Source: Entomortierella parvispora (taxonomy: Eukaryota > Mortierellomycota > Mortierellomycetes > Mortierellales > Mortierellaceae). From it: DNA of 64,000 bases. Made by a program: the position numbers and the translations under genes. The stretch spans positions 1,612,001 to 1,676,000 of the forward strand of contig OY752142.1 in assembly GCA_963573315.1 (NCBI GenBank). The letters are read 5' to 3'. The stretch's first letter is position 1; every line of letters starts with the position of its first letter. Below the pieces are notes generated by a model, which saw only the letters and a list, made by a program, of their open reading frames with translations, did not search any database and was not told where the DNA came from. Shown here piece after piece: positions 61,710 to 64,000 of the stretch.

Positions 61710-62935
61710 ATGTCCAGCATCTACTACAGAAAGGACGCCCACAAGTCCATAGAAGGCTTGCTCTACGCACTCTTTGTCTATGCTTACCTCTTGGATACCA
61801 GCACCTTTGGCCTTCTTTTGCGATGTCTAGTGCAGGATGTAACGTGATCATGAATATCCCATCGGACTCTATAGTCAATGCGATTCAGTGGAAGTCAATG
61901 CCTAACTTTTGAATCCTCTCAAAAATAGCAACTGCTGTCAGTGAAATCAAAGGATACGACCTTACGGATAGCAGTATACGCGATCTTTGCCACCAGCCTG
62001 TTGGCTTTTCTTAGGCATCTACACGCCCCGAGCAAGTACGCCATTATCATTGACTTTATTGGCAATGGTACGTCTCGTGTGAATTGACTCCAAGCTCGTA
62101 TGAGATGCTCTTTCTAGAGGATTGGTTATTGTGTTTGTCACCCTAACAAAACACCGTTTTAGTATCGCCTCCAAGTCGAACAAAGCTGGTTGTCTTAGAT
62201 GCCATTATCTTCAGTCTTCAGATATTGCAAGCTCTCGTTGTATCAATACTGTCAAAGCCTGCAAACAGTGCGGGAACCACTCCTCGCAATAGACAACGAC
62301 AGGTGACAGCGACAGCGACACCGACCTCAACCTCGGTAGTAAATGTCCAGGCATCAGGAGGAGGCGGCTCGACATCCCTCACCCAAACGCAATCTGCGGC
62401 TTTACCTTCTGGAAATGCCACGATGACAACAAGCAGGTCAGCAGGCACGCAAGCACAACCTCCCCCCCCTTCAGCTGAAGTGGGATCCTCGTCCACTCTA
62501 TTCGAATATACCCCGACTCATCATGCCCTGGATCCCTCGGACCCTGGTGCGCCATCATTGACTACCGGATATTATGAGGACAGTGAGGAAACTCGGTACA
62601 GCTTAGAGAACAATGGGGTGCAACGGTCTTCTACGGGGCACAGGAATAGACGGAGTCGGAGGCGAACGACTAGCGCTACTGAAGACCATAATCCAGGAAG
62701 TGGATCAGGCTCCGAGTCAGGTCAGGGCGAATCGAGCAGCTCGGACGAGGATGAGGATGTGCTGAGGGATGACTTTGAGGAGTTGAGGGAGAAAGAGATT
62801 TTTGTGTTCCAACTGCACTTCAAGGACATTGTGGCGTATCTTTTCTCTAATGAGGAACCCCTGTCTCTACCTCGACTCTCGGAGAGAACAGCCGCGACAA
62901 CTGGTTCTGACCGTGTGCAAAACCTGCCGGTTTGA
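61710..62935 (+). CDS. Membrane protein resembling the fungal DUF1746 family
   Basis: Three exons (61710-61838, 61929-62067, 62163-62935) encode 346 residues. The N-terminal half has three or four hydrophobic segments: GLLYALFVYAYLLDTSTFGL, RIAVYAIFATSLLAFLRHLH and LVVLDAIIFSLQILQALVVS. The spacing and the KSIEGLLYALFVYAYLLD start resemble the DUF1746 domain of fungal ER/Golgi membrane proteins; I could not confirm this by search. The C-terminal 200 residues are Ser/Thr/Gly-rich, with an acidic SSSDEDEDVLRDDFEELREK helix near residue 300. The second exon keeps frame only with the acceptor at 61928. The first donor (GAT/GTAACG) is one of two possible, five residues apart. An AATAAA lies 30 nt after the stop. 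Confidence 0.75.
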
Positions 62936-63280
62936 AGGAACTCAACAACTCTATAGACCTGTATAATAAAAAATATCCGCGTATCTTGCCGAGGCGCCAT
63001 ACATCATACAGAACGAGAGAAGAAATAGAAGGGAGGGGTCCAGAGACCGAGGATTGCCAAAAGTTGAATAACAGCAGAGACCTGCAATCAAAAAAAGAAT
63101 CAAAAGAACGTCAAAAAAAATGGCCTGATTCCGCGCCATTCGCTCAAAGCCACTCCGCACCAGGATCGCTCGATCGTGCGAAAGCCGCGCGCAGTGGACT
63201 CTTTCGCCTCCTCTCTCTTTCTCTTTTTTCTCTTTCTCTCCTCCTTCACCCCCTCCTTTCTCCATTCGTCTCATCTCATA
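62936..63280. other. Intergenic region before the EBP gene
   Basis: This 345 bp spacer has an AATAAA at 62965-62970 serving the DUF1746-like gene and a strongly pyrimidine-rich leader (about 63205-63275) before the EBP start. No gene is supported. Confidence 0.5.
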
Positions 63281-64000
63281 ATGACTGCCGGCAAAGTGTC
63301 CCACCCCTACTACCCCGTGGACTTGGTCCTCGACAATTATGTGCCCAACAGCAACTCGATGAACGAGACCTTGACGATCCTCTTCTCGACCTTTGGTGTC
63401 ATCACCGTCGGAGCCTTGTTCTTGGCCCATGGCAAGCGTAATTCAACCCTGAAGGGCTTCAGTAATCAATCAACATTCCTTTGGTTCACCATGTGTGGCT
63501 TTATTCACCTGTTCCTCGAGGGTTACTTTTGTATCAACCACGCCACAATCGCCGCTGACCAAACGACTTTTGGTCAGATCTGGAAGGAGTATGCGATTAG
63601 CGACTCCAGATACCTCTCCAACGATTCTTTCATCTTGATCATGGAGAACATCACCGCTGTAAGTGTTTTTGAAGAAAAAAGGAAAGATAATCCATCAAAG
63701 ATCAAAAATGGCATCCATGCTCACAGACGTTCTCTTTGTTTGTAAATCAATACTAGTTCGCTTGGGGTCCCTTGTCGTTCTTCACCGCCTGGGCCATGTA
63801 CAACAACAACCCCTATCGCCACATTACCCAGCTGATCATCTCTTTGGGCCAACTTTACGGATGTGTTCTCTACTACTTGACCACCATGGTTGAGGGATCG
63901 CCCCACTGCGACCCCCACCCTTACTACTACTACTTTTACTTTGGCTTCATGAACATCTTTTGGATGATTATTCCCGCGATCCTTATCCACAACTCGGTCA
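63281..64000 (+). CDS. EBP-family sterol isomerase, C-terminus beyond window
   Basis: Exons 63281-63658 and 63757 to the window edge encode at least 207 residues. EBP-type enzymes move the C8 double bond to C7 in sterol synthesis at the ER membrane. The visible part has four hydrophobic segments. CGFIHLFLEGYF carries the catalytic pair H76 and E80. FAWGPLSFFTAWAMYN forms across the splice junction. LIISLGQLYGCVLYYLTTM and YYFYFGFMNIFWMIIPAIL follow, in the order known for human EBP. Many ascomycete yeasts use the unrelated ERG2 instead, so an EBP-type gene fits an early-diverging fungus (family knowledge). Whether it acts on sterols or is an EBP-like homologue cannot be settled from this sequence. 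Confidence 0.93.

Overview
The window is gene-dense nuclear DNA from a filamentous fungus, most likely an early-diverging one of the Mortierella type (inference). Genes carry several GT-AG introns, mostly 70-210 nt. Almost every gene encodes a core eukaryotic protein. The content fits a non-yeast fungus: an ataxin-3-type Josephin deubiquitinase, an EBP-type sterol isomerase, deoxyhypusine hydroxylase, complex I genes, a GPI-type chitin deacetylase and a fungal-type KH protein. I saw no tRNA, rRNA, CRISPR array or recognisable transposon.

I built 27 gene models by joining exons by hand, checking that every splice junction keeps frame. Left part (1-20 kb), mainly minus strand: a His/Gln-rich protein cut by the window edge, a large SAM methyltransferase between disordered arms, a secreted 5'-nucleotidase, deoxyhypusine hydroxylase, and a pseudokinase-ankyrin protein with a 1.68 kb intron. 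Then come a plus-strand protein of unknown function and a minus-strand peptide transporter (POT/PTR2). A 3.9 kb stretch without a supported gene follows (20.0-24.0 kb).

Middle part (24-48 kb): a KH RNA-binding protein, a BAG co-chaperone, prefoldin subunit 2, peroxin PEX12, an unidentified seven-exon protein, a SNF2/STH1 chromatin-remodelling ATPase, an NDUFB2-like complex I subunit, a BUD20/ZNF593 zinc finger, an ADP-ribose pyrophosphatase, a Josephin protease and a chitin deacetylase.

Right part (48-64 kb): the SWI3/RSC8 scaffold, an RRM/zinc-knuckle SR protein, an SCP-2 protein with a PTS1-like tail, an acidic protein whose start codon appears split by an intron, choline-phosphate cytidylyltransferase, the complex I Fe-S assembly factor IND1, NEDD8 E2 UBC12, a DUF1746-like membrane protein, and an EBP sterol isomerase cut by the right edge.

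Functional links include two subunits of one remodelling complex (SNF2/STH1 and SWI3), two complex I genes (NDUFB2-like, IND1), two peroxisome genes (PEX12, SCP-2), two membrane-lipid genes (PCT1, EBP), and several protein-folding or ubiquitin-like genes (prefoldin, BAG, Josephin, UBC12). I do not claim that these form a cluster. Several short divergent intergenic regions (about 260-340 bp) probably act as bidirectional promoters. The least ordinary items are the catalytically dead kinase with its very long intron, the split ATG, the membrane-targeted giant methyltransferase and two proteins I could not identify.
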